A stretch of DNA of 64,000 bases from Larkinella sp965227735 (GTDB taxonomy: Bacteria > Bacteroidota > Bacteroidia > Cytophagales > Spirosomataceae), in assembly GCF_965227735.1 (NCBI RefSeq), contig NZ_OZ245776.1, positions 6,448,001-6,512,000 on the forward strand, given 5' to 3'. Position numbers and translations under genes: made by a program. The notes beneath the pieces are model-generated. The model ran no database searches. It worked only from the letters and a program-made list of their open reading frames with translations, and was not told the origin of the DNA. This document shows positions 49,945 to 57,170 of this stretch, in pieces. The stretch's first letter is position 1. Each line of letters opens with the position of its first letter.

Positions 49945-51192
49945 TTAGGAGGACGCAAATGCCTGACCAACGCGCCAGACCTCTTCAAATGTGTTGTATA
50001 AGGGTGTGGGTGCCAGCCGAATGCAGTCCGGTTCGCGCCAATCGCCGATGATGCCCTGCTCGGTGAGTCGGTTGAAGACGGATTTTCCGTCGTGATCAAT
50101 CAATAACGACAATTGGCAACCGCGTTCGGCCACGTTGGCGGGGGTAATGATTTGCAATCCCGCCGTTTCACTGAGCAGAAATTCCAGAAAACCGGTCAGC
50201 AATTCGCTTTTTCGGCGCAACGCTTCCAGGCCCGCTTCGGCCGTGATCTGCAAAGCCGCGTGGTGAACCGCCATCGCCAGAACCGTCGGGGTGCTGAGCT
50301 GCCAGCCGTCGGCCCCCGGCATCGGTACAAATCCTTTGGTCATCTCAAACCGCCGGGCTTCGTCGTATCCCCACCAGCCGGCCAGCCGGGGCAAGGCAGC
50401 CGCGTGGTGCTTTTCATGAACAAAAATACCGGAAACCCCGCCCGGTCCGGAATTGAGGTATTTATACGAACACCAGACCGCAAAATCAACGCCCCAGTCG
50501 TGCAGCCTGAGGGGAATGTTCCCAACCGCATGGGCCAGATCGAATCCGATGGGTACGCCAATTTGACGGGCTTTTTGCGCAATAGCCGCCATGTCGAACA
50601 CCTGCCCGGTGTAATAATGCAACCCGCTCATCAGCACGAGTGCCAGCGAATCCCGGTGCTGTTCGACGGCATCCAGAATGTCCGCCGTTTGCCAGGTATG
50701 TTCATTGGTGCGGGGAAAGACTTCAACCAAAGTGTCTGCCGGATTCAGACCCCGCGTCCGAATGTGCGTTTCGAGTGCGTATTGATCCGAGGGGAAGTCC
50801 CCGCCGATGGTCAGAATTTTTGTGCGGTTTCCGGTGGGCTGGTAAAAAGACGTCAGCAGCAGGTGCAGGTTGACCGTCAGGTTGTTCATCGGGCACACTT
50901 CCGACGGATTGGCGCCAACGATTTGCGCGAGCGGTTCCTTGCAACGCTGATGGATCGTCAGCCAGGGATTTTCGCCTTCAAACCAGCCTTCGACGCCGTG
51001 CTGTTGCCAGATCGCTAACTCCTGATCCAGTGCCTGCCGGGCGGTTTTGGGTTGCAGGCCCAGCGAATTACCGCAGAAATAGATCAGCGGTTTTCCGTTG
51101 CGTTCGGGAATATAAAATCGGTCGCGACAGGAGTGGAGCGGGTCGGCCTGATCGAGTTGCCGGGCAAAGGCCAGGGAATTGTTAAAAAGCAT
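49945..51192 (-). CDS. kynU: Kynureninase
   Basis: The protein has 415 residues. PLP-fold type I with 'IYFCGNSLGLQPK', 'MNNLTVNLHLLLTSFY', 'DLAHAVGNIPLRLHDW' and the Schiff-base lysine in 'WCSYKYLNSGPGG'. The arginine-rich substrate pocket residues are visible downstream. It cleaves kynurenine to anthranilate and alanine in tryptophan breakdown. No other kyn gene is in the window. Heptad element D separates it from the copper locus upstream. Confidence 0.95.
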   Translation of the reverse strand: MLFNNSLAFARQLDQADPLHSCRDRFYIPERNGKPLIYFCGNSLGLQPKTARQALDQELAIWQQHGVEGWFEGENPWLTIHQRCKEPLAQIVGANPSEVCPMNNLTVNLHLLLTSFYQPTGNRTKILTIGGDFPSDQYALETHIRTRGLNPADTLVEVFPRTNEHTWQTADILDAVEQHRDSLALVLMSGLHYYTGQVFDMAAIAQKARQIGVPIGFDLAHAVGNIPLRLHDWGVDFAVWCSYKYLNSGPGGVSGIFVHEKHHAAALPRLAGWWGYDEARRFEMTKGFVPMPGADGWQLSTPTVLAMAVHHAALQITAEAGLEALRRKSELLTGFLEFLLSETAGLQIITPANVAERGCQLSLLIDHDGKSVFNRLTEQGIIGDWREPDCIRLAPTPLYNTFEEVWRVGQAFASS

Positions 51193-51201
51193 AGCTTTTT
51201 T

Positions 51202-51262
51202 AGTTAAGAGTTATGACGGGGCCGCCCGGCGGTTGCGTGTGCTAGCCAACTCTTAACTCTTA
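51202..51262. repeat. Heptad inverted-repeat element D (between kynU and the HMA gene)
   Basis: The left heptads are AGTTAAG, AGTTATG (51202-51215). The core-like GCTAGCCA is at 51241-51248. The right heptads are ACTCTTA, ACTCTTA (51249-51262), overlapping the TAA of the HMA gene (51260-51262). The arms pair over 11 bp (51202-51212/51248-51258). The right half closely matches that of element B. Confidence 0.8.
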
Positions 51263-51613
51263 ATTGTGCTTCATGCCGCCTTTTTTGCAGCAGGAGGGCA
51301 ATTTGGCGTAGCCTTTTTCATCCGCGGTCACCTCATCCGCGTCGTAACCCGATTTCGAGATGTTGGCTTTGATCTTGTTGATGTCGGTTTTCTTCGGATT
51401 GTATTTCACCGTAACGACTTTATCCTTCAGATCCAGGTTAGACTCCTTGATGCCTTTTTCAAAAGCCAGGTTGCGTTCAATGCGTTCCTTACACATTTCG
51501 CAAATGGCCGAGGTCTTGATTTTGACCTCTTTTTCCTTATCGTCAACAGCCTGGGCGGTGATGCCGATGGCCAGAAACAAAATGGTCAGGAGTCCTATCA
51601 GGTGCTTTTTCAT
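51260..51613 (-). CDS. Exported heavy-metal-associated (HMA) domain protein
   Basis: The protein has 117 residues. The signal peptide is about 1-22. One HMA ferredoxin-like fold has its metal motif in CEMC (C38, C41), a variant of the usual GMTCxxC. The tail carries a second thiol pair C108-C109 ('PSCCKK') and ends in a His/Met stretch (MKHN). It probably binds Cu(I) in the periplasm and is the last gene of the six-gene copper-like unit. A chaperone role is inferred from the family. Confidence 0.88.
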   Translation of the reverse strand: MKKHLIGLLTILFLAIGITAQAVDDKEKEVKIKTSAICEMCKERIERNLAFEKGIKESNLDLKDKVVTVKYNPKKTDINKIKANISKSGYDADEVTADEKGYAKLPSCCKKGGMKHN

Positions 51614-51650
51614 GGTGAAGAGAATTTACGTTTTTTAAAAGTCAAACAAG

Positions 51651-53129
51651 TTAGTGGTGGTTCATGGATTTGCCCGGCATGGATTTGCCCGGCATCATCA
51701 TGGGCATCAGCGATGGGGTAATTCGTAAATAAAGCTGCCCTGATAACGGATTTTTGCCATAAATCGGTTCCAGGTCCCGGTCCGGGAACGAACCCGTCAA
51801 CTGGGCACCGACGACCAGATCGGTTTGGGCCAACTGCAACAGACGGTAATTCAGGCCGAGTGTTAAACTATTGATGTTCACCAGCTTCGTGGCATCGCTC
51901 GGGGCCGTGAAAAAATAATCCCTCAGCCCCAGTTCGTCAACGGACTTTGTGATGTTCTCATACCGACCGAACAAGGCGGTTTTGCCCAGTTGCAGGCTAG
52001 TTTCGGCCAGATACGCATTTTCGTTGACACCATCGTGCGAGTTCAACCCCCAAACCAGCGCCGACGAAACGTAGCGACCAGGCTGCCCCAACGGTTTGCT
52101 GTGCAAAAGTGATGCCGTTGTTCGGGTAACGTTATGATCGGCTTCCAGGGCTTCCGGACTCTTGATAAACCCCTGCGAAAACTGCAACGCCAGCGTCGGA
52201 GACGGGTTTATTGAAAGCCGGTAGGAATAACTGTCGAAACGCGGGCGGTCGAAGCCATACCGGTTTTCGTTCGGTTCGCGACCCGTAAAATTCGACACTT
52301 CCAATTTAGCAATTTTATACCGAAAACCGGCGGTGGCCACCCCAAAAGTAATGTGGGTAGCATCGGTCCAGTGGTGACCCAAAGGCGAATCCGGGTTGTT
52401 GAACGACGACAGCCGGTGCATAAACGCCGGTGGTCCCAGCGCCGGTTCGCCCGGATACCCGACGTAGCCAAACACATCCGCATGGGGCGACAGCGCGTAG
52501 GAATAACCGACCGAAAGTTCTGAAAACAGATCGTGCTGGTGCTGGCGGTCGATCAGCCGCTGGCCTTTGTAAGTCTCACCAGACTGAAACAGAAGTGGAT
52601 AGCCATTTTTGCCCACCGTCAGCGGATCGAGCGAAATCATGGCCTTGAACGCCAGCAAGCCCCGTTGTCCGATCTGCCGCTGTGCCATTCCCATGATGTA
52701 ATTGGGCGCATCGAACTGCGTTGCGCGGCCCCTTTTGCCCGGATTGTTGAAATTCTGGTTCGTATGTCGCAGAAAAACGCTGTAGTGCAGCATGGTCATC
52801 CACTGGTTTCCCGTTGACTGCGACGGATGAAACATATACATGTACATCGGCGTCTGGTCGGGATGCCAGGCTGTTCCGGAGGCATTCCGGTTCATGGGCA
52901 GGTTCCGCGAATACAGGTGCGACATCATGGCCATGCCCTGCTGCATCTGCATCATGTTGTGCATGGCATGGCCCATCGCAGCGTGATCCAGGCTGTCCTG
53001 CTTCATCATTTTTTTGGCCGGGGGCATTCTGGGTTTCCGGCTGGTGTCAACCGGAAACCCATCGGCCCAGGCGATTCCCGAAGTACAGATGAAAAGAACA
53101 GCGAGAAACCATTTTTGTATTGAAATCAT
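51651..53129 (-). CDS. Met/His-rich outer-membrane protein of the copper-like locus
   Basis: The protein has 492 residues from the ATG at 53129, the start of a signal peptide ('MISIQKWFLAVLFICTSGIAWA'). Residues about 25-70 are Met- and His-rich ('AAMGHAMHNMMQMQQGMAMMSH'), and the C-terminus ends with a repeated 'MPGKS' and 'MNHH'. The middle is beta-strand-rich with frequent aromatic residues, like an outer-membrane barrel ('FGYVGYPGEP', 'LSINPSPTLALQFSQGF', 'LTLGLNYRLLQLAQTDLVVGAQL'). No named family recognised. Met/His clusters are typical of copper handling, and the gene neighbours support that. Confidence 0.82.
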   Translation of the reverse strand: MISIQKWFLAVLFICTSGIAWADGFPVDTSRKPRMPPAKKMMKQDSLDHAAMGHAMHNMMQMQQGMAMMSHLYSRNLPMNRNASGTAWHPDQTPMYMYMFHPSQSTGNQWMTMLHYSVFLRHTNQNFNNPGKRGRATQFDAPNYIMGMAQRQIGQRGLLAFKAMISLDPLTVGKNGYPLLFQSGETYKGQRLIDRQHQHDLFSELSVGYSYALSPHADVFGYVGYPGEPALGPPAFMHRLSSFNNPDSPLGHHWTDATHITFGVATAGFRYKIAKLEVSNFTGREPNENRYGFDRPRFDSYSYRLSINPSPTLALQFSQGFIKSPEALEADHNVTRTTASLLHSKPLGQPGRYVSSALVWGLNSHDGVNENAYLAETSLQLGKTALFGRYENITKSVDELGLRDYFFTAPSDATKLVNINSLTLGLNYRLLQLAQTDLVVGAQLTGSFPDRDLEPIYGKNPLSGQLYLRITPSLMPMMMPGKSMPGKSMNHH

Positions 53130-53157
53130 AAGAATAAACTTGTCTGGTAAAGTGGGT

Positions 53158-53496
53158 TTACGCGCTCGCCGACATCCGCCGACAATCGTCGGCACAACGG
53201 CGGCAGGCTTCGGCGCAGGCCCGGCAATGGTCATGATCGTGTTTGCTGCATTCGCTGGCACAGGCGTCGCATACCTCGGCGCATAATACCATAAATTGAT
53301 TCATGAATTCGGAATCGCGGGCGGTAAGACTCGCACACATTTTACAAATATCGGCGCAATCGCGGCAAAGCCGGATGCAGTCGCGCATCATTTGAACATG
53401 GTCTTCCCGCAAACAGGCAGTGGCGCAGTGTTCGCAGGCAGCAGCACAATCAAAACAAATCTGAACATGCCGTTCGTGTTGTTGCATCGTTTCCAT
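53158..53496 (-). CDS. Four-helix-bundle copper storage-type protein (Csp-like, 19 Cys)
   Basis: The protein has 112 residues with 19 cysteines arranged as CxxC, CxxxC pairs along four predicted helices (C14, C17, C21, C24, C28, C40, C44, C47, C51, C54, C72, C76, C79, C83, C91, C94, C98, C101, C105). There is no signal peptide, so it is cytosolic, as in the Csp3 type. Such proteins store many Cu(I) ions in the bundle core. It lies between the HMA-AraC regulator and the Met/His-rich outer-membrane protein (28-bp gap to the latter). Confidence 0.93.
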   Translation of the reverse strand: METMQQHERHVQICFDCAAACEHCATACLREDHVQMMRDCIRLCRDCADICKMCASLTARDSEFMNQFMVLCAEVCDACASECSKHDHDHCRACAEACRRCADDCRRMSASA

Positions 53497-53616
53497 AACG
53501 TAATTAGCTGGTTTAGTGATTGATTTAAATAAGCTTGATCTTACGTTACGGTGGGTAGTGCAAAGGTAGCGTCTCTTTCCGGCCCCGTATTTACAGAACT
53601 ATTGCGCGTTTGTGCA

Positions 53617-54195
53617 TCATTTTGGCGGCCCCACTTTGTCGATTTCGGTTCGGTAAGCCAGGCCGGTTTTTTTAAAATCACCCGGGGTCAGGCCCACCAC
53701 CTGTTTAAACTGGTTCGACAGGTGCTGGGTGCTGCTGTAGCCCAGCCGCCAGGCAATCTCACTCAGGGTTAACTCGCCGTAGCGCAAATATTCCTTCACT
53801 TTTTCGATTTTCTGAGCGATGACGTACTTTTCGATGGTCATTCCTTCCATCGCCGAGAATAAATGACTGAGGTAAGAATACTCGTACCCGATTTTCCGGG
53901 TCAGGAAATCCGACAGGTTCTGGTGCTCCGGCCGTTCGCGCTGATCGTGGTGTACCTCGTTGACAATGAGTGCTTTGATTTGTTCGACCACCACGGATTT
54001 CCGGTCTTCCAGCAGCTCGAAATCATTGTCGGCCAGCACCTGCCGGATTTGCTCCATCGAAACGGCAGCCGGCAGTTCGCTGGTTTCTACCTCGCCCAGC
54101 TCCACCCGCAACACCTCGATGCCAAGTTCTTCCAGAATATCCCGAACGACGCGCTTGCATCGTCCGCAAACCATGTGTTTGATGTAGAGGATCAT
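53617..54195 (-). CDS. HMA-AraC fusion regulator
   Basis: The protein has 192 residues. The first about 60 residues read as an HMA-like metal-binding domain with the motif M8-V-C10-G-R-C13 and a betaalphabeta pattern ('ILEELGIEVLRVELGEVE'). The C-terminal half (about 85-185) is an AraC-type double HTH ('YSYLSHLFSAMEGMTIEKYVIAQKIEKVKEYL', 'LSEIAWRLGYSSTQHLSNQFKQVVGLTPGDFKK'). It starts 3 bp after the TonB receptor stop, so it is co-translated with it. A likely copper-responsive activator of the locus; copper as the ligand is inference. Confidence 0.9.
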   Translation of the reverse strand: MILYIKHMVCGRCKRVVRDILEELGIEVLRVELGEVETSELPAAVSMEQIRQVLADNDFELLEDRKSVVVEQIKALIVNEVHHDQRERPEHQNLSDFLTRKIGYEYSYLSHLFSAMEGMTIEKYVIAQKIEKVKEYLRYGELTLSEIAWRLGYSSTQHLSNQFKQVVGLTPGDFKKTGLAYRTEIDKVGPPK

Positions 54196-54198
54196 GGG

Positions 54199-56457
54199 TT
54201 AGATTTTAAGTTTATACCGAAAACCGCCGTAAATCATCCGCCCCGTGATAGGCCCCCACACCCGCGCGGCCGCATCGAAATCCCGGCCATAAGGGTCGCT
54301 GGCACCCACAATCGGATTGGCTTGCCGGAAATTGCCGAGGTTTTCGCCCCCCAGATAGACATCCCACGTTCGGAACGACTTGGTTACCTGCGCGTTAATG
54401 TTGTAAAAACCGGGAGCATTTTCGCGGGGCATGTTCTGGTAACTCGTGTGTTCGTAGCCTTCGCGCAGGTACGGAATCCGTTTCGGGCCGTTCCATTGCA
54501 CCGTAAAATCGAACTTCCATTTGTCGAACGGCAGCGCGTACCCCGCATTGAACAGAACCCGGTCGCGGCTCACCATCATGCGCGGCAACAGGAGACTTTC
54601 CCCGAAGGCCATGCCCATCGTCTGGCGAACATCGAAAAGCCGGTAGGCCAGTTTGACCTCCATGCGCCGGATGGGCTGGTAGTTCAGTTCGGCCTGAAAA
54701 CTGTTGGAAAACGAACGTGCTTTCAAACCGGGTGTCGACCGACTCGACAGGTAATAAAAATGGAGTTCGCGCGGGTGTTCCAGATCGGCGATCAACTGAT
54801 TCTGAAAGTTTGTGCGGTAGTAATCCAGCACCAGCGACGCCTTTTTGCCGAACAGATTGAACTCCTGCGTCAGGCTGGTTCCGTAGTTCCAGGAGATTTC
54901 CGGCTGGAGTTTGGCATCGAAATACACGGTTCTGGAACTCACCAGATAGCCGTAATTTTCGGCCAGCGCATTGGGCGTCCGGAAACCCCGCCCCGCCGAG
55001 GCCCGCAGAATCAGGTTGTCGGTCAGGTCGTATTTGGCGTGAAAACGGGGCGTAAACTGCGTGCCGAACCGGTTGTGGAAATCCAGCCGCGCACCGGCCA
55101 CCAGCGTGAGTTTATCCAGGTACTTGTAGGTGTATTCTCCAAAAACACCCGGAACGGATTCGGTGCGGGTCAGGAGCGTGTCGCGGTATTTTTCGCGGTA
55201 ATCATCGAGCAGATAACTCACACCGGCCTTGAACGAATGGTTGGTGTTGTCGATAATCGATTGGTAAATCAGGTTGCCGTAGAGCGTTTTCTGCTGCCCA
55301 TTGTAGGGAATAAAGCCGAAAAAGGAGTTCTGTTCGTGGTTGACGGCGTTCAGGATCAGCCCCAGCCCCCGGTACGGTTTTTCGGGATAAAGCCGGGCGG
55401 TTTTGGAAAACACCTCGACCCGTTTCGTGGTGTTCGTAAACTGGTAGGTCGGGCTGCCACTGCGGGTTGCCGCCACCTGTCCGCCGGTGCGGTCTTCATA
55501 GAGTGACTTGATTCCGAACTGGGTCATAAACCGCTCCGTTCCGTATTTGGCGCGAACAATCCCGTTGTATTGAGTATATAGTGGCAAATCCAGAAAATTA
55601 TCGCCGTTCTGATCGATGCGGTTTTGCAGCGTGCTGGCGTGGCCCAGAAAACCGACACTCCATTTGTCCGACAGCGGTTTCGACAGGTTCAGGTTGCCTT
55701 CGACCCGCCCGAAACTGTTGACGTAGGCGTTGGCAAAAATCCGTTCCCGGGCATCCGGTTTCTGCAATTCGACGTTCATGGCCCCCGACATGCCCTCATA
55801 GCCGTTGACGACCGAACCGGCTCCTTTGCCAATGTCGATGGACGAAATCCAGGTGCCGGGTACATAATTCAGGCCGAAAGTAGACGCCAGCCCGCGGATC
55901 GTCGGAATGTTTTCAACGTTGGTTTGTACGTAATTCCCGCTAAGCCCCAGCATCTGAATCTGCTTGGCTCCGGTGACGGCATCGCTGTAGGACACATTGA
56001 CCGACGCGTTGGTTTCAAACGATTCGGACAGGTTGCAGCAGGCGGCTTTGGCCAGCGTTCGCGTGGTCAGAATTTCGTTTTGGATGGGCGAAAACCGATC
56101 CGTTTGCGACGACGCCCCCTGAACCGTCACTTCCTGGAGGGTGTTCTGGCTGGTGAGAATGACGGTCAGGCTGGTTTGATCTGAAACCGTAATCGTGTCG
56201 GTTTTAAAACCCACATAGCTGAAAACGAGCCGGTTGAGTGAATCGGTTTTCGGGATGGTGAAAAAACCGCTGTCGGTAGAGGTGGTCGAAACCGAGGAGC
56301 CCGCCCAGTAAATGGTGACGCCGACCAGCGGCACGGTTCTGGTGTTGACGCGCTCCGAAACCGTACCGGTCAGGGTTTGCGCGGGAGCGTGAATAACGCT
56401 GAGGAGAGCCAGCCAAAGGGTAGCCAATCCTGTTTTATAGGTGGAATGTGGACGCAT
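54199..56457 (-). CDS. TonB-dependent receptor of the copper-like locus
   Basis: The protein has 752 residues from the ATG at 56457, with a signal peptide of about 1-27; an in-frame start at 56517 is also possible. An N-terminal carboxypeptidase-like beta-sandwich (about 28-110: 'GTVSERVNTRTVPLVGVTIYW', 'FVFSY' -type 'RLVFSYVGFKTDTI') is followed by the TonB-dependent plug. The plug has a vicinal pair C140-C141 in 'KAACCNLSESFE' and 'KQIQMLGLSGNYVQTN'. The barrel follows. This plug signature recurs in Bacteroidota receptors beside HMA genes. Energy-driven uptake of a metal or metal complex is inferred. Confidence 0.9.
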   Translation of the reverse strand: MRPHSTYKTGLATLWLALLSVIHAPAQTLTGTVSERVNTRTVPLVGVTIYWAGSSVSTTSTDSGFFTIPKTDSLNRLVFSYVGFKTDTITVSDQTSLTVILTSQNTLQEVTVQGASSQTDRFSPIQNEILTTRTLAKAACCNLSESFETNASVNVSYSDAVTGAKQIQMLGLSGNYVQTNVENIPTIRGLASTFGLNYVPGTWISSIDIGKGAGSVVNGYEGMSGAMNVELQKPDARERIFANAYVNSFGRVEGNLNLSKPLSDKWSVGFLGHASTLQNRIDQNGDNFLDLPLYTQYNGIVRAKYGTERFMTQFGIKSLYEDRTGGQVAATRSGSPTYQFTNTTKRVEVFSKTARLYPEKPYRGLGLILNAVNHEQNSFFGFIPYNGQQKTLYGNLIYQSIIDNTNHSFKAGVSYLLDDYREKYRDTLLTRTESVPGVFGEYTYKYLDKLTLVAGARLDFHNRFGTQFTPRFHAKYDLTDNLILRASAGRGFRTPNALAENYGYLVSSRTVYFDAKLQPEISWNYGTSLTQEFNLFGKKASLVLDYYRTNFQNQLIADLEHPRELHFYYLSSRSTPGLKARSFSNSFQAELNYQPIRRMEVKLAYRLFDVRQTMGMAFGESLLLPRMMVSRDRVLFNAGYALPFDKWKFDFTVQWNGPKRIPYLREGYEHTSYQNMPRENAPGFYNINAQVTKSFRTWDVYLGGENLGNFRQANPIVGASDPYGRDFDAAARVWGPITGRMIYGGFRYKLKI

Positions 56458-56536
56458 AAAGAGTCGTAATGTGGTTGAAGTAAAAAAGAACCGATGCTTT
56501 CTCAGCATGGACTTCATTGTAGCACAAGACGACTTC

Positions 56537-57004
56537 CTATAGCAAAAAACTCTGAACAAACGAGAGCAGACCGCGCCCGTACTGGAGAGGAGGAGAATCA
56601 AAAACCGCCAGCGTCGATGCCGTATCGGCTACGGCCAGACTGGTGAACAGCCAGGTCACGAGCGCCGTCACCCCGGCCAGTACCGTGTCGGCCATCGACT
56701 TGACGAACTTGGCGACGAGTTGCGTGATGGACGACGAAAAATCGACGTTCTCATACCGCTGCTCTTCCTGGCAGCAATCCGTTCGTTGAAGAATCGGAGT
56801 CTGGTACGACTGATCAGACGGAGAAACCGCTTTCTGGCGATGAACCGGGCAGCTTCTGTTCGCGCTGGCCGACTGGGTCATCGCTAACGACACTTTCTTC
56901 CCGCGCATCCGGCACGTGTGTTCAATCAGACCAAAACCGGTACTGCTGAGCAGTACGATGCAGGTCATCAGGAGGTTGAACAGTTGGAAGATCGTGCGTT
57001 TCAT
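56537..57004 (-). CDS. HYC_CC_PP-family protein
   Basis: The protein has 155 residues. The N-terminal hydrophobic stretch (about 5-25) is a signal or anchor. The family's spaced motifs are present: H29-T-C31 (in place of HYC), C77-C78, and the PP at 138-139 after a hydrophobic helix ('TVLAGVTALVTWLF'). The function is unknown, but members sit next to metal-linked TonB receptors. It is the first gene of the unit and lies just behind a perfect -7 box. Confidence 0.82.
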   Translation of the reverse strand: MKRTIFQLFNLLMTCIVLLSSTGFGLIEHTCRMRGKKVSLAMTQSASANRSCPVHRQKAVSPSDQSYQTPILQRTDCCQEEQRYENVDFSSSITQLVAKFVKSMADTVLAGVTALVTWLFTSLAVADTASTLAVFDSPPLQYGRGLLSFVQSFLL

Positions 57005-57011
57005 GACGGCT

Positions 57012-57019
57012 CAAAAGTA
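57012..57019 (-). promoter_or_regulatory. -7 promoter element (TACTTTTG) of the copper-like operon
   Basis: This is an exact TAnnTTTG match on the minus strand, ending 7 bp before the HYC_CC_PP ATG. The predicted start of transcription would be at or next to the ATG, so either the mRNA is leaderless or the true start is the next Met (56968). Confidence 0.45.
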
Positions 57020-57102
57020 GAGGATGCCAACTATAAAAGCAAGTACATCATTTTGGGAATAGGGTGCAGGATTTTGTCATTTGGCTTCGACCCTACCAAA
57101 CA

Positions 57103-57133
57103 GATGAGGTGGGACCGTTGGCCCCACCTCATC
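57103..57133 (-). terminator. Hairpin after susD-like gene
   Basis: An 11-bp stem (GATGAGGTGGG with CCCACCTCATC) and a 9-base loop lie 38 bp past the stop of the susD gene. On the minus strand it is followed by TGTTTGG, a weak T-run. Confidence 0.6.
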
Positions 57134-57170
57134 ATAAAAGGAAATAAATGGTATTGGTTCCGGCCGGAAA

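Noticed and set aside
53863..55506. Long open frame (547 codons) antisense to the TonB receptor
   Set aside because: It lies wholly opposite strongly supported receptor and regulator genes, its protein has no recognisable domain and an odd His/Arg/Val-rich composition. Codon bias in this GC-rich genome commonly opens the complementary frame.
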